64,000 bases of DNA from Kiritimatiellota bacterium (GTDB lineage: Bacteria; Verrucomicrobiota; Kiritimatiellia; JAAZAB01): the NCBI GenBank assembly GCA_026398415.1, contig JAPLSY010000084.1, positions 30,709-94,708 on the forward strand, given 5' to 3'. Under the pieces are notes generated by a model. That model did no database searches, was not told the origin of the DNA, and saw nothing but the letters and a program-made list of their open reading frames with translations. Made by a program: the position numbers and the translations under genes. Positions 45,559-54,207 of this stretch are shown here, in pieces; the first letter of the stretch is position 1, and every line of letters starts with the position of its first letter.

Positions 45559-46053
45559 GAACGACGCCTGATGACAGACACCGGACGACAGCCTGCCCAC
45601 CGTAGCCCCTGGGGCGAAGGCGGGACGACGGACCCTCCTACGCCAAGGCGCTACGGAGGGCAGGCGACGGAAAGAAAATCAGCGCGGCCGTTGCGGATCG
45701 GGTTGGACAAAGTCCCAAAACGGGAACGCGTCAGGTTGGCACGTCCCGCCTGGCGCGGGACAGGGATGCAAGCTTGCCACGTATTATCTTAACGACGGAG
45801 CTTGTTTCGTAATAACCATATTTCATTGCAATCCGCGATAGCGTGGCAACCGTGGCTCGAATTCGGTTTCCCGCGTATGCGGGATTCGGGAAAACAAGGC
45901 AAGCTTGGGCTGGCTGCGGATGCGCTACGCGAAGCATTGGACTCGTGTCCATGCGAGTGGAGCAAACCCGCAGACGGCCCAAGATCGCCGCCGTCTTTCC
46001 CGAACCGAATTCGAGACGCATTGGTATAAAACAAAGCCTGTAAGAATAAGACC
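45559..46053. other. 495-bp spacer made of repeats
   Basis: No gene is supported. 45563-45590 is heptad repeat (GACGCCT GATGACA GACACCG GACGACA). 45590-45665 holds CCTGCCCACCGTAGCCCC and the near-palindrome CCCTCCTACGCC...GGCGCTACGGAGGG. 45743-45761 is a GTCCCGC...GCGGGAC hairpin. The glnS promoter should be near the right end but was not readable. Confidence 0.6.
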
Positions 46054-47793
46054 ATGACAACACCAGAAGATTCCACCTCCCGGCACTTTGTCCGCGAGAT
46101 TATTGAAAACGACGTCAAGGCAGGCAAGCACGACGGCAAAGTAGTCACGCGCTTTCCGCCCGAGCCGAACGGCTATCTCCATATCGGCCATGCCAAGTCC
46201 ATCTGCATGAACTTCGGGCTGGCCGCCGATTTCGGCGGCCGGTGTCACCTCCGGTTTGACGACACCAACCCGGAGACGGAAGACGTGGAATACGTCGAAT
46301 CCATTCAGCAGGATATCCGCTGGCTGGGGTTCGACTGGGGCAAACACCTGCATTACGCCTCCGATTATTACGAGCAACTCTACCAGTTCGCCATCCAACT
46401 GATCCAGGCCGGCAAGGCCTATGTCTGCACATTAAGCTCCGAGGAATTCAAGACCTACCGTGGGGTCCCGACCGCACCGGGCAAGGAAAGCCCCTGGCGG
46501 AAACGCCCCATCGCTGAAAACTTGGATTTATTTAAACGCATGCGTGCCGGTGAGTTCGCGGAAGGCCAGTACGTGCTCCGGGCCAAGATTGACATGACCT
46601 CCCCCAACCTGCACCTGCGCGACCCCGTGATTTACCGCATCAACAAAACGCCGCATCACCGCACCGGCACAACGTGGCCGATTTATCCGATGTACGATTT
46701 CGCCCACTGCCTCTCGGATTCCATCGAAGGCATCACGCATTCCATCTGCACCCTGGAATTCGAAGTCCACCGCCCGCTCTACGATTGGATCCTGGACCAG
46801 CTCAAGACACCCTGTCACCCCCAGCAGATCGAGTTCGCGCGGCTTAACCTGACTTACACGGTCATGAGCAAGCGCAAGCTCCAGGAACTGGTGGTGGCCA
46901 AGGTGGTTTCCGGCTGGGACGATCCGCGCATGCCGACCCTGGCCGGCATGCGCCGGCGCGGCTACACGCCGGAAGGCATCCGCGAGTTCTGCCACCGCGT
47001 GGGCGTGACCAAGGTTAACAGCCTGTCTGATTTTGCCCTGCTGGAACATTGCATCCGGGATGACCTGAACAAACGCGCATTGCGGGTCATGGGGGTGCTG
47101 AATCCACTGCAGGTCGTGATTGACAATTATCCCGAGGGCCAGGAGGAAACCTTTACGGCCCTAAACAATCCCGAAGACCCCGGTACCGCCAACGCGGCCG
47201 GTACCGTCAACACGGCCGGTGCCGGCACGCGCCAGGTGCCGTTTTCCCGCGTGCTGTTCATCGAGCGGGAGGATTTTATGGAAGACCCGCCCAAGAAATT
47301 CTTCCGCCTGGCGCCCGGCCGGGAAGTACGCCTGCGCAGCGCCTGCTTCATCAAGTGCGAACACGTGGTCAAAGACCCGGCCACCGGCGCGATCATGGAA
47401 CTGCATTGCACCTATGACCCCCAGACGCGCGGGGGCAATGCGCCGGACGGCCGCAAGGTCAAGGCAACCCTGCACTGGGTTTCAGCCGCACACGCCCTGA
47501 AAGCGGAAGTGCGTCTCTATGATCGCCTGTTCACCAAGGAAAACCCCGCCGACGAAAGTGACGGTACGGATTTCAAAAAGCACCTCAATCCCGATTCGCT
47601 CAAGACCATTACCGCCTACGTGGAGCCCAGCCTGAAAAACGCGCAGCCCGGGAGCCGTTACCAGTTCGAGCGCATCGGTTATTTCTGCGTGGACCCCGAT
47701 TCCACCACGGCCAAGCTGATCTTCAACCGCACCATCACCCTGCAGGATATCTGGACCAAAATCCAGGCGGCGGCGACCAAGAAAACCGTGTAG
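46054..47793 (+). CDS. glnS: Glutaminyl-tRNA synthetase
   Basis: The 579-residue enzyme has [22 protein letters not shown] (HIGH region), the [18 protein letters not shown] pocket and VMSKRKL (KMSKS). The C-terminal anticodon-binding beta-barrels end in EFD-like [13 protein letters not shown]. GlnRS is patchily distributed in bacteria and is usually acquired from eukaryote-type GlnRS. A short Ala/Gly/Thr tract ([16 protein letters not shown], near residue 375) is an expansion between the barrels. Confidence 0.96.
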   Translation: MTTPEDSTSRHFVREIIENDVKAGKHDGKVVTRFPPEPNGYLHIGHAKSICMNFGLAADFGGRCHLRFDDTNPETEDVEYVESIQQDIRWLGFDWGKHLHYASDYYEQLYQFAIQLIQAGKAYVCTLSSEEFKTYRGVPTAPGKESPWRKRPIAENLDLFKRMRAGEFAEGQYVLRAKIDMTSPNLHLRDPVIYRINKTPHHRTGTTWPIYPMYDFAHCLSDSIEGITHSICTLEFEVHRPLYDWILDQLKTPCHPQQIEFARLNLTYTVMSKRKLQELVVAKVVSGWDDPRMPTLAGMRRRGYTPEGIREFCHRVGVTKVNSLSDFALLEHCIRDDLNKRALRVMGVLNPLQVVIDNYPEGQEETFTALNNPEDPGTANAAGTVNTAGAGTRQVPFSRVLFIEREDFMEDPPKKFFRLAPGREVRLRSACFIKCEHVVKDPATGAIMELHCTYDPQTRGGNAPDGRKVKATLHWVSAAHALKAEVRLYDRLFTKENPADESDGTDFKKHLNPDSLKTITAYVEPSLKNAQPGSRYQFERIGYFCVDPDSTTAKLIFNRTITLQDIWTKIQAAATKKTV

Positions 47794-47887
47794 CCGAGGA
47801 CGGATACGAGACGGTTTGGGACGGATTTGGGACGTTTACAACCCGCTATGCGGCTGATGGGACGGAAACAAGACGGTTTTGAGACGA

Positions 47888-48535
47888 TCAGTGCCCAATT
47901 TTGAGAACGTAATACGTGCCCTTGTTGTCCCCCATCCTGCGGATCAGCCCCTGCTGTTCCAGCGCATAAAGCAAACGATAGGCCGTGCTATGCGAAACGC
48001 CTAATTGCTCCATCACCTCCCGGCGGGTCACCCGTCCCCTGGTTTTGATCATATCCAGGATTTTGTCACGTCCTCCATCGTCCGTCGTCTGTCGTCTGTC
48101 GTCCGCCCAGCGCGATTCCCAAATGTATTTGGAGGCCCGGGAGCCGAAGAAAATGCCCAGGATCTGAAGCACGATGGCGTCAAGTTCTGGCGGTATGCTA
48201 AACTCCGGGCGGAAGGTATGGATCAGGAAGGCCGCCAGGAAAAAAAGCATCCAGAGATAGACAAAGAACGAGCCCTTACGCGGCGGCTCGGCTGCGCCCG
48301 CCCAGCGCCGGATTTCCTTATCGGCCGCATAGGCGCCCACCAGCGCGACATAGACCGGCATCATCCCGCCCGGCACCTTCAACACCCCGCGCAGGAAAAA
48401 CTCCGCCGCCATCAGTCCCAGATACCCGACCGTGTAGAACGTCAGCAGGGGAAACAGCACCGACACCTCGTTGAAGGGCGGCCGTTCTGCCGGTTGAGGC
48501 GGCGCGTCATTGGCGGGTGGTTGATTCGTGTCCAT
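47888..48535 (-). CDS. Membrane protein with C-terminal winged-helix domain
   Basis: The 215-residue protein is not assigned to a named family. Residues about 24-70 and 88-130 hold three or four hydrophobic helices. A linker WADDRRQTTDDGGRD is encoded by a GACGACA-type heptad repeat. Residues 155-215 form a winged helix (RGRVTRREVMEQLGVSHSTAYRLLYALEQQGLIRR). It therefore looks like a membrane-tethered DNA-binding regulator. The ATG at 48535 has AAGGAAATC upstream. It is convergent with glnS. Confidence 0.75.
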   Translation of the reverse strand: MDTNQPPANDAPPQPAERPPFNEVSVLFPLLTFYTVGYLGLMAAEFFLRGVLKVPGGMMPVYVALVGAYAADKEIRRWAGAAEPPRKGSFFVYLWMLFFLAAFLIHTFRPEFSIPPELDAIVLQILGIFFGSRASKYIWESRWADDRRQTTDDGGRDKILDMIKTRGRVTRREVMEQLGVSHSTAYRLLYALEQQGLIRRMGDNKGTYYVLKIGH

Positions 48536-48750
48536 GTGATTTCCTTGTAGAGAAAATGCGCGCTTAAACCACAGAACTGTATTTTTTGCATTAGGCCGCC
48601 AAGGGCGCTGCCTTAAGTTTTGTTCACCTTAATACCCTGTTTTCACCTTCCGAACAAGCCCGTATTTGCCCCGCGCTATCTTTCTCGACTTGTTTCTGAA
48701 AAGAGTTTATACAATACAGCGTCTAATCTGTTTCCCTGAACATCCGATTC

Positions 48751-48909
48751 ATGAGCACATCATCCAATATCCGCGAAAACGAGGTTGCCTTTTGCGGCGA
48801 CATCAAGTCATGGGCTGATGCCTTGTTCGCCCGGCATCCGGAATGGCCCTTTTCGCGCGCGGCCATTGAGCAATATGGCCCCACCGGATATATTCAATTC
48901 CGGGGATAA
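48751..48909 (+). pseudogene. N-terminal fragment, probable restriction-modification methylase
   Basis: A 52-codon frame starts MSTSSNIRENEVAFCGDIKS and continues WADALFARHPEWPF before stopping. I recall this N-terminal pattern from large single-chain restriction-modification methylases; the rest of the gene is absent. It is probably a truncated remnant, 21 bp upstream of the YhcG gene. A short intact protein of unknown role is the alternative. Confidence 0.45.
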
Positions 48910-48929
48910 GATTGACGCGAACAAAAATT

Positions 48930-50288
48930 ATGAAAGCCAGAAAACGAATGACGCAAAATAAGGCGGTGGTGGCGCCGGGCAATGTGTCATCGCCTACGGC
49001 CGGTGCGAAAAGCATTCTGCCCGCCGACTATCCGCGCCTGCTCCATGACATCAAGTCCCGTATCCGCACGGCGCAGATTAAGGCAACCTTCTCCGCCAAT
49101 CGCGAGATGATCCTGATGTACTGGGATATTGGCCGGATGATTGTAGCCCGGCAACAGAAGGAGGGATGGGGCTCCGCGGTTATCCCACGACTGTCCCGTG
49201 ATATCCGTAACGAAATGCCGGAGGTGAAGGGATTCTCGGAACGGAATATCGGTTATATGATCCGCTTTGCAGGTGAGTATGGCGAGCCACTAATTTTGCA
49301 ACAGCCTGTTGCAAAATTGACAGGCACGACAAAAGGGCCGCAACTTGCGGCACAAATCGGGCACCCTGAGATTTTGCCACAAGCCGTGGCAAAAACGGAA
49401 GGCATTCTTACAATTTTGCAACAGCTTGTTGCAGAATTGCCTTGGGGTCAAAATATCGTGCTAATGGAAAAGGTCAAAGACCTGCCCGCTCGCCTCTGGT
49501 ACATGCAACGAATCCTTGAACATGGCTGGAGCCGCCCCGTCCTGCACCTGATGATCGAGAGCCGCGCCCACGAGCGCCAGGGGAAGGCGGTCACTAATTT
49601 CATACAGAAACTTCCGCCGCCTCAATCAGATCTGGCGCAACAGGTCCTGAAAGACCCATACATCTTTGACTTCCTGACCCTGCAGGAGCCTTTTCACGAA
49701 CGGGAGATGGAAATCAGTCTGATCCGGCACTTGGAGAAGTTCCTCCTGGAACTGGGTCAAGGCTTCGCCTTCGTCGGCCGGCAGTTCCACCTCGATGTGG
49801 GTGACGACGACTTTTATGTTGATCTGCTTTTCTACCATTTCCGGCTCAGGTGCTTTGTCGTAATTGATCTCAAGAAAGGCGCGTTCAAGCCGGAATACGC
49901 CGGCAAGATGAATTTCTATTGCAGTGTGGTGGATGACCGGATGCGCCATGCGACCGATAATCCGACGATTGGGCTCATACTCTGCCAGGACCGGAACAAG
50001 GTGGTGGCGGAGTATGCCCTGCGCGGCGTACGAAAGCCGATTGGTGTCTCCGAATATCAACTCACGCGCGCCCTGCCGCGCAAATTCAAGTCCGTGCTCC
50101 CAACCATCGAGGAAATCGAGGCGGAACTCAGTGAAGCACCCCGCGGCAAGCCGCGGGGCAACCTGCTCCGCCGAAGTAGCATCGGCTACGCAGAAGGGCG
50201 AGTCTTTGCGGAACCCTGCGAAGCCAAGAACGCCATTCCTCCCTGTGGCAAGAAGCCACAGGGCTTCCTGGCGAAGAAGGGTGAATAG
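48930..50288 (+). CDS. YhcG-type PD-(D/E)XK nuclease (DUF1016)
   Basis: The roughly 452-residue protein has an N-terminal DUF1016 helical domain (MILMYWDIGRMIVARQQKEGWG) and a C-terminal nuclease domain. The latter has DDDFYVDLLFYHFRLRCFVVIDLKKGAFKPEYAGKMNFY, with the D...E/D-x-K core. Two oddities stand out. Residues about 120-170 contain four palindromic DNA units that encode repeated QQ-VAKL-like peptides. The last 50 residues derive from two perfect palindromes. YhcG proteins are common beside restriction and defence genes. The ATG at 48948 is an alternative start. Confidence 0.85.
   Translation: MKARKRMTQNKAVVAPGNVSSPTAGAKSILPADYPRLLHDIKSRIRTAQIKATFSANREMILMYWDIGRMIVARQQKEGWGSAVIPRLSRDIRNEMPEVKGFSERNIGYMIRFAGEYGEPLILQQPVAKLTGTTKGPQLAAQIGHPEILPQAVAKTEGILTILQQLVAELPWGQNIVLMEKVKDLPARLWYMQRILEHGWSRPVLHLMIESRAHERQGKAVTNFIQKLPPPQSDLAQQVLKDPYIFDFLTLQEPFHEREMEISLIRHLEKFLLELGQGFAFVGRQFHLDVGDDDFYVDLLFYHFRLRCFVVIDLKKGAFKPEYAGKMNFYCSVVDDRMRHATDNPTIGLILCQDRNKVVAEYALRGVRKPIGVSEYQLTRALPRKFKSVLPTIEEIEAELSEAPRGKPRGNLLRRSSIGYAEGRVFAEPCEAKNAIPPCGKKPQGFLAKKGE
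49294..49436. repeat. Four palindromic units within the YhcG coding sequence
   Basis: Palindromes are centred near 49305 (TTTTGCAACAG-C-CTGTTGCAAAA), 49345 (GCCGCAA-C-TTGCGGC), 49383 (TTTTGCCAC...GTGGCAAAA) and 49424 (imperfect copy of the first). They are spaced 38-41 bp apart. Confidence 0.85.
50139..50263. repeat. Palindromes encoding the YhcG C-terminus
   Basis: CCCCGCGGC-AA-GCCGCGGGG (50139-50158) and CCCTGTGGC-AAGAA-GCCACAGGG (50241-50263) are perfect inverted repeats in frame. They yield PRGKPRG- and CGKKPQG-type peptides. Confidence 0.85.
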
Positions 50289-50310
50289 GTCTGTGTGACA
50301 GGGAATTATT

Positions 50311-50481
50311 ATGAAAAAACGGGCCCAGCTTGTTTGCCAGCATCTTGAAAATATCTCCCGCGAAGCGTTGGAGCGGGACCCGGAGATCATCTATCAATAC
50401 GTCCGCGGACGGCAGGGCGTGTATGCGCTATTCGCAGGACATCATAATTCGCCTGGTTTCCAAGGTTTTGTGCTTGCCTAA
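50311..50481 (+). pseudogene. GIY-YIG nuclease remnant
   Basis: The frame starts MKKRAQLVCQHLENISREAL and keeps YVRGRQGVYALF, the start of a GIY-YIG-type domain. It then runs into unrelated residues and stops at codon 57. The catalytic Arg/Glu region is missing, so it is a truncated, presumably inactive remnant just upstream of the ATPase operon. Confidence 0.6.
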
Positions 50482-50580
50482 AATCCGCCGTGGAGTACGA
50501 TGCCTTGAGTATCTTGGTGGTTACAATCATTAGCAAGTTAATCTCACATGGCACTCTAACAATGTAATCCCATTTGCCAA

Positions 50581-52554
50581 ATGCCGACCGCAAAACAAGA
50601 CACCCCGCGCAAACTAAGCTTCCCGATACTGCAACGCGTGAAGCTCTCCCACTTCTCGCTCTATACGCTCAAGGATACCATCGAGTTCAAGGTTGACGAC
50701 GGAATCCTGTGCTTAGCGGGAGCTAACGGATTGGGAAAATCAACATTTCTGCAGGTGGTAGGTTACGGCATGACCGGGGTGGTGCCCAAGCCGTCTCAGA
50801 AATTCGTTACGGTGGACGACTATTATCGCGATATTCGTGCATTCACCAGAGAATATTTTGACGGCCGACTGCGTCCTGAACATTTGGAGATCGCAGAGAT
50901 CGAGTTGGAAATGTCGGTGGGGAATAAGCGGGTAACCATCACGCGTGGTTTCGTGGAGTCAGAGTCGCTTCGCAGTCTGAAGGTGGTGTCTGCCGAAGGA
51001 TATGAGGAATATCCGGACGACTCACCGGAAAAACGCCACGCGACATATGAGAAATTGATAACCGACCAAGTTGGACTTGGGTCCTTTCGTGAGTTCGTTT
51101 TTGTGCAATCGTTCGTGCTGACATTCGACGAACGACGTCACCTGTTGTTTTGGGATCCGAAGGTGCTCGAAACCTGTCTTTTGATTTTCGTAGGCGTGGA
51201 CAAGGATCAGCGAGAGGTGGCAGAACGCCTACGCCGTGAAGTCGAAAAGTCGGGGTCGCGCGTACGGAATCTCGTCTTTGACATCAAGCAAGTGAGGGAC
51301 CGCTTGGCCGACATTGAAAGTGCGCTCAAGGGAAAGAAGGGCGGAAAGGACGAGGCAAAGACCTACGCAGAATTCGAGGATCTAGACGAACGCACAAAGA
51401 AAGCTGCGGAAGACGTAACGACTATTGAGGACAAGATTCGGGATGTGAAGTTAGCCATTGCGGACAGTGCCGCGCGATCCTCCGCTTTGCGCAACGAATA
51501 CAACACAGAGTTTTCCAATAGGCTCAACGCTAAGAAATCCTCGCGGCAGCATCCCTATGTCCAGCAAGCGTTGCTGGAAGGGAAATGCGGCGTATGCGGC
51601 GCGGACGGTCCGCCCGTAACTAAAGCTGTGAAGACAAAAGTAACCTCCAACCGATGCCCTTTGTGCAACACCGAACTTCCGATCGGGAAAGAAGACTCGA
51701 AGATGATGGCTAGGTTGAAGGAACTGGACGCAGCACTTGCACGCGAGAAAAAGATACTCGATTCAAATTCGATGCATGTGAGCCAACTGGAAACGGAACG
51801 GCTGAAACGGATCGACGAGCGTAATTGCCTTGAGAAGGAATTAAAGGAGTTTGTAGAGAAGAATCGCAACGTGGTGACCCGCGGCAGCAAGGGTGCCAGC
51901 GAATTTGCCGATCTGAAAAAAATATATGAGGAACAGACTCAAAGCATTACGCGTCAGCGGGACGAGGAATTGAAGCATGGAAAGAAAACCACCGATGAAT
52001 ACCGCACGGTGCAAAAGAAACTGGAACAGCAATACCTGAACGCGCGCGAAAAGTTTGTGCCACGCTTTAACTCCTTGGCGAAACTCTTTCTTGGCGTCGA
52101 CTTGGATATTGCATTGGAGAGTCACCAGAATGTCACCTTGGTACTGGAAGTCAGAAGAACTAAACGGCGGGCCGATTATCAACTCTCTGAAAGCCAGCGA
52201 TTCTTTATTGACATCGCTTTGCGCATGGCATTTGCACAGTTTGCTTCGCCCGCGGGGGCTGGTGCCCCGCTGTATATTGATACGCCCGAAGGAAGTCTCG
52301 ATCTCGCCTATGAGGCCCAAGCTGGGAAGATGATCGCCCAGTTCGCGCAGGAAGGGCACAAGGTGTTCATGACGGCGAATATCAACACCTCTCAGTTACT
52401 AAGTTCAATCGCCACCAACTCCCGTAAGTGTGGATTTGGGATTCAGCGCCTGTATCGTTGGACGGAAATGTCGGCGGTGCAGGAAAAGCAGGAAACGAAA
52501 TTCGACGAAACCTTGAACGCCCTCGAGAAGATGGCGAAAACCAACGCCAAATGA
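50581..52554 (+). CDS. Rad50/SMC-like ABC ATPase, first gene of candidate defence operon
   Basis: The 657-residue protein has an N-terminal half-site with Walker A GANGLGKST (47-55) and a short coiled coil (about 210-300). A zinc-binding insert follows, with C336xxC339 and C359xxC362, then a second coiled coil (about 375-480). The C-terminal half has a signature-like LSESQRFFIDIALRMAF and Walker B PLYIDTPEGSLD. It is much shorter than SbcC or Rad50. The two CxxC pairs lie at the coiled-coil apex where Rad50 has its hook, but as a four-Cys ribbon. Its stop overlaps the next start (ATGA). The ribosome-binding site is poor. Base composition is visibly less GC-rich than the housekeeping genes. 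Confidence 0.88.
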   Translation: MPTAKQDTPRKLSFPILQRVKLSHFSLYTLKDTIEFKVDDGILCLAGANGLGKSTFLQVVGYGMTGVVPKPSQKFVTVDDYYRDIRAFTREYFDGRLRPEHLEIAEIELEMSVGNKRVTITRGFVESESLRSLKVVSAEGYEEYPDDSPEKRHATYEKLITDQVGLGSFREFVFVQSFVLTFDERRHLLFWDPKVLETCLLIFVGVDKDQREVAERLRREVEKSGSRVRNLVFDIKQVRDRLADIESALKGKKGGKDEAKTYAEFEDLDERTKKAAEDVTTIEDKIRDVKLAIADSAARSSALRNEYNTEFSNRLNAKKSSRQHPYVQQALLEGKCGVCGADGPPVTKAVKTKVTSNRCPLCNTELPIGKEDSKMMARLKELDAALAREKKILDSNSMHVSQLETERLKRIDERNCLEKELKEFVEKNRNVVTRGSKGASEFADLKKIYEEQTQSITRQRDEELKHGKKTTDEYRTVQKKLEQQYLNAREKFVPRFNSLAKLFLGVDLDIALESHQNVTLVLEVRRTKRRADYQLSESQRFFIDIALRMAFAQFASPAGAGAPLYIDTPEGSLDLAYEAQAGKMIAQFAQEGHKVFMTANINTSQLLSSIATNSRKCGFGIQRLYRWTEMSAVQEKQETKFDETLNALEKMAKTNAK

Positions 52555-53162
52555 GCAACCCAGCGGCCTATTTCGACATGCTGTCCATAGGTGAGCGCAT
52601 GAGCGACCTTGTGGAGGGGTTTTCGCGGCCCGAACTTCACTTGTTCAGTTATGCGGCCTGTCTGCTCTCCCTCTACGAGGGTCAGCCAGCTGCAGAATGG
52701 GGCTACGAGTTCGTCTCGGCGGAAAACGGCCTTCCCTTTTCGCAGTATATCGATGCGGCGATGGACGTTTCTCTTGGTCTCGGGCAAATTCATCCGCACG
52801 GTGCTCTCATCGCGCTCAGTCGCGAGGGCCGCGCAGAAGTTGCTGTGCTAAGGGAACTGGAGGGGAATAAATCACGGGAACGGTATCTCGCCGGCGCAAC
52901 TGATTGCCTGCTGGTCTTCAATCCGGGCAATGTCCGCGAGGCTTTCAACTATGATCCGGCAATCAGTTATCTGAAAAACGGAAACCGCAGGGACTGGGTG
53001 CTCACCAAGCCTGTGGTCGAGCGACTTTATGACAATTTCCAGCAACTCCGCGAAGCACTGGCCTACGATGCACGCGATTTGTCGGTCCCGCTGGTGAGTT
53101 GGCTAAAGTATTTGATCCAAACCGGTCGATCGATTCACAATGACAGTCACGCAACAAATTGA
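52551..53162 (+). CDS. Middle protein of the ATPase operon (ABC-3C middle-component-like)
   Basis: The 203-residue protein has no motif I can name. It is mixed alpha/beta, with a helical N-terminal region (MSDLVEGFSRPELHLFSYAA) that could form a winged helix. Its size and position between an ABC ATPase and an effector-like gene fit the middle components of ABC-three-component conflict systems; this is inference from context. It starts within the stop of the ATPase gene and overlaps the nuclease gene by 23 bp, so translation is coupled. Confidence 0.8.
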   Translation: MSNPAAYFDMLSIGERMSDLVEGFSRPELHLFSYAACLLSLYEGQPAAEWGYEFVSAENGLPFSQYIDAAMDVSLGLGQIHPHGALIALSREGRAEVAVLRELEGNKSRERYLAGATDCLLVFNPGNVREAFNYDPAISYLKNGNRRDWVLTKPVVERLYDNFQQLREALAYDARDLSVPLVSWLKYLIQTGRSIHNDSHATN

Positions 53163-54207
53163 TCCGGAAATGCTGCAAGCGTTGGTGGCGCGTGAGCCAC
53201 TAGTTGTCGCGGGCCAGCAATTCGGTGATGCTGGCTCAGAGCGGATAAAGAGCATTCTCCGTTTCCTTAAAAAGTGCGCGCATCATGCAACTGTTCACGA
53301 ACGAAGTGATATTATGGTGTTTGCCCTGATGCAGACAGACGCGCTTGTCGAGCAACGACGAATCCAACATGCCACGCGCTTCCAGTATGGCGTCAGCGCC
53401 CGGGGTACAATCGAGCAACTGATGGTCGAAATCCGTGAGGACGGCTCTCCATTCCTGTGGTCGAGCATTCCGGCGGACGTCAGCGCAGCGACACAGACTG
53501 GCATCGTCTATCGGCTGGTGCAATGTGTGGAGACGTTTTTAATCAATGGCACGTCTATACCGGTGCCGAAAGTAATCCCCAGTGCGATTAGTCAGTTTTG
53601 CCTAAACTACTTCACCGAGCTGAAAGATGCCCTAATCGCCTACCGGGATTCGATGGCAAGAACTTCAAAGTGCCATCTACTTCGACGGGCTTGGGCGGAA
53701 GAAAAACGTCTTTGGTTCGACACAAAACCGGAATACCGATTGCGGAGGGCACTGCATAATTACCTTTACTCTTTTCTGCGCCATGACGACATCGACCTGC
53801 GGGAAGAGCAAAACGTCGACGACAGCCACCCGGTGGATCTCAAGGTTGTTTGGCGTATGGAGAACCGTTCTGCGATCATAGAGGTCAAATGGGTGGGAAA
53901 ATCCATCGACCTGAAAACCCGGAAAATCACGGGAAACTATACCGATGCGCGGGCACGGAAGGGAGCAAGGCAACTTGCCGAGTATCTGGAGTGGAACCGC
54001 CAGCAGGCTGCGAAGGAGGACACGCGCGGCTATCTGGTCGTGTTCGATTGCCGTCGGAAACATCTGAAGCCAACCGCGACCGCAGTGGCGAAGGCCGAAG
54101 GATTGCACTATCGTAACCGCGAAATTACCTACAAACCGGAATTCCATAAAATCCGACATGATTTTGAGGAACCATTACGAATCTTTCTGGAGCCGGTTTT
54201 TGTATGA
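53140..54207 (+). CDS. PD-(D/E)XK-like nuclease of the ATPase operon
   Basis: The 355-residue protein has a helical N-terminal half and a C-terminal restriction-endonuclease-like core. D233 in HPVDLKVVW, E248-x-K250 in AIIEVKW and Q278 in KGARQLAEYLEW match the order of PD-(D/E)XK active sites. A strand with GYLVVFDCRRK follows, as in that fold. It is the likely DNA-cutting effector. It overlaps both neighbours in the operon (23 bp and 4 bp). The fold is inferred from motifs only. Confidence 0.8.
   Translation: MTVTQQIDPEMLQALVAREPLVVAGQQFGDAGSERIKSILRFLKKCAHHATVHERSDIMVFALMQTDALVEQRRIQHATRFQYGVSARGTIEQLMVEIREDGSPFLWSSIPADVSAATQTGIVYRLVQCVETFLINGTSIPVPKVIPSAISQFCLNYFTELKDALIAYRDSMARTSKCHLLRRAWAEEKRLWFDTKPEYRLRRALHNYLYSFLRHDDIDLREEQNVDDSHPVDLKVVWRMENRSAIIEVKWVGKSIDLKTRKITGNYTDARARKGARQLAEYLEWNRQQAAKEDTRGYLVVFDCRRKHLKPTATAVAKAEGLHYRNREITYKPEFHKIRHDFEEPLRIFLEPVFV

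Noticed and set aside
43927..45600. 557-codon frame antisense to gltX
   Set aside because: It mirrors the well-supported gltX gene and has no family signature.
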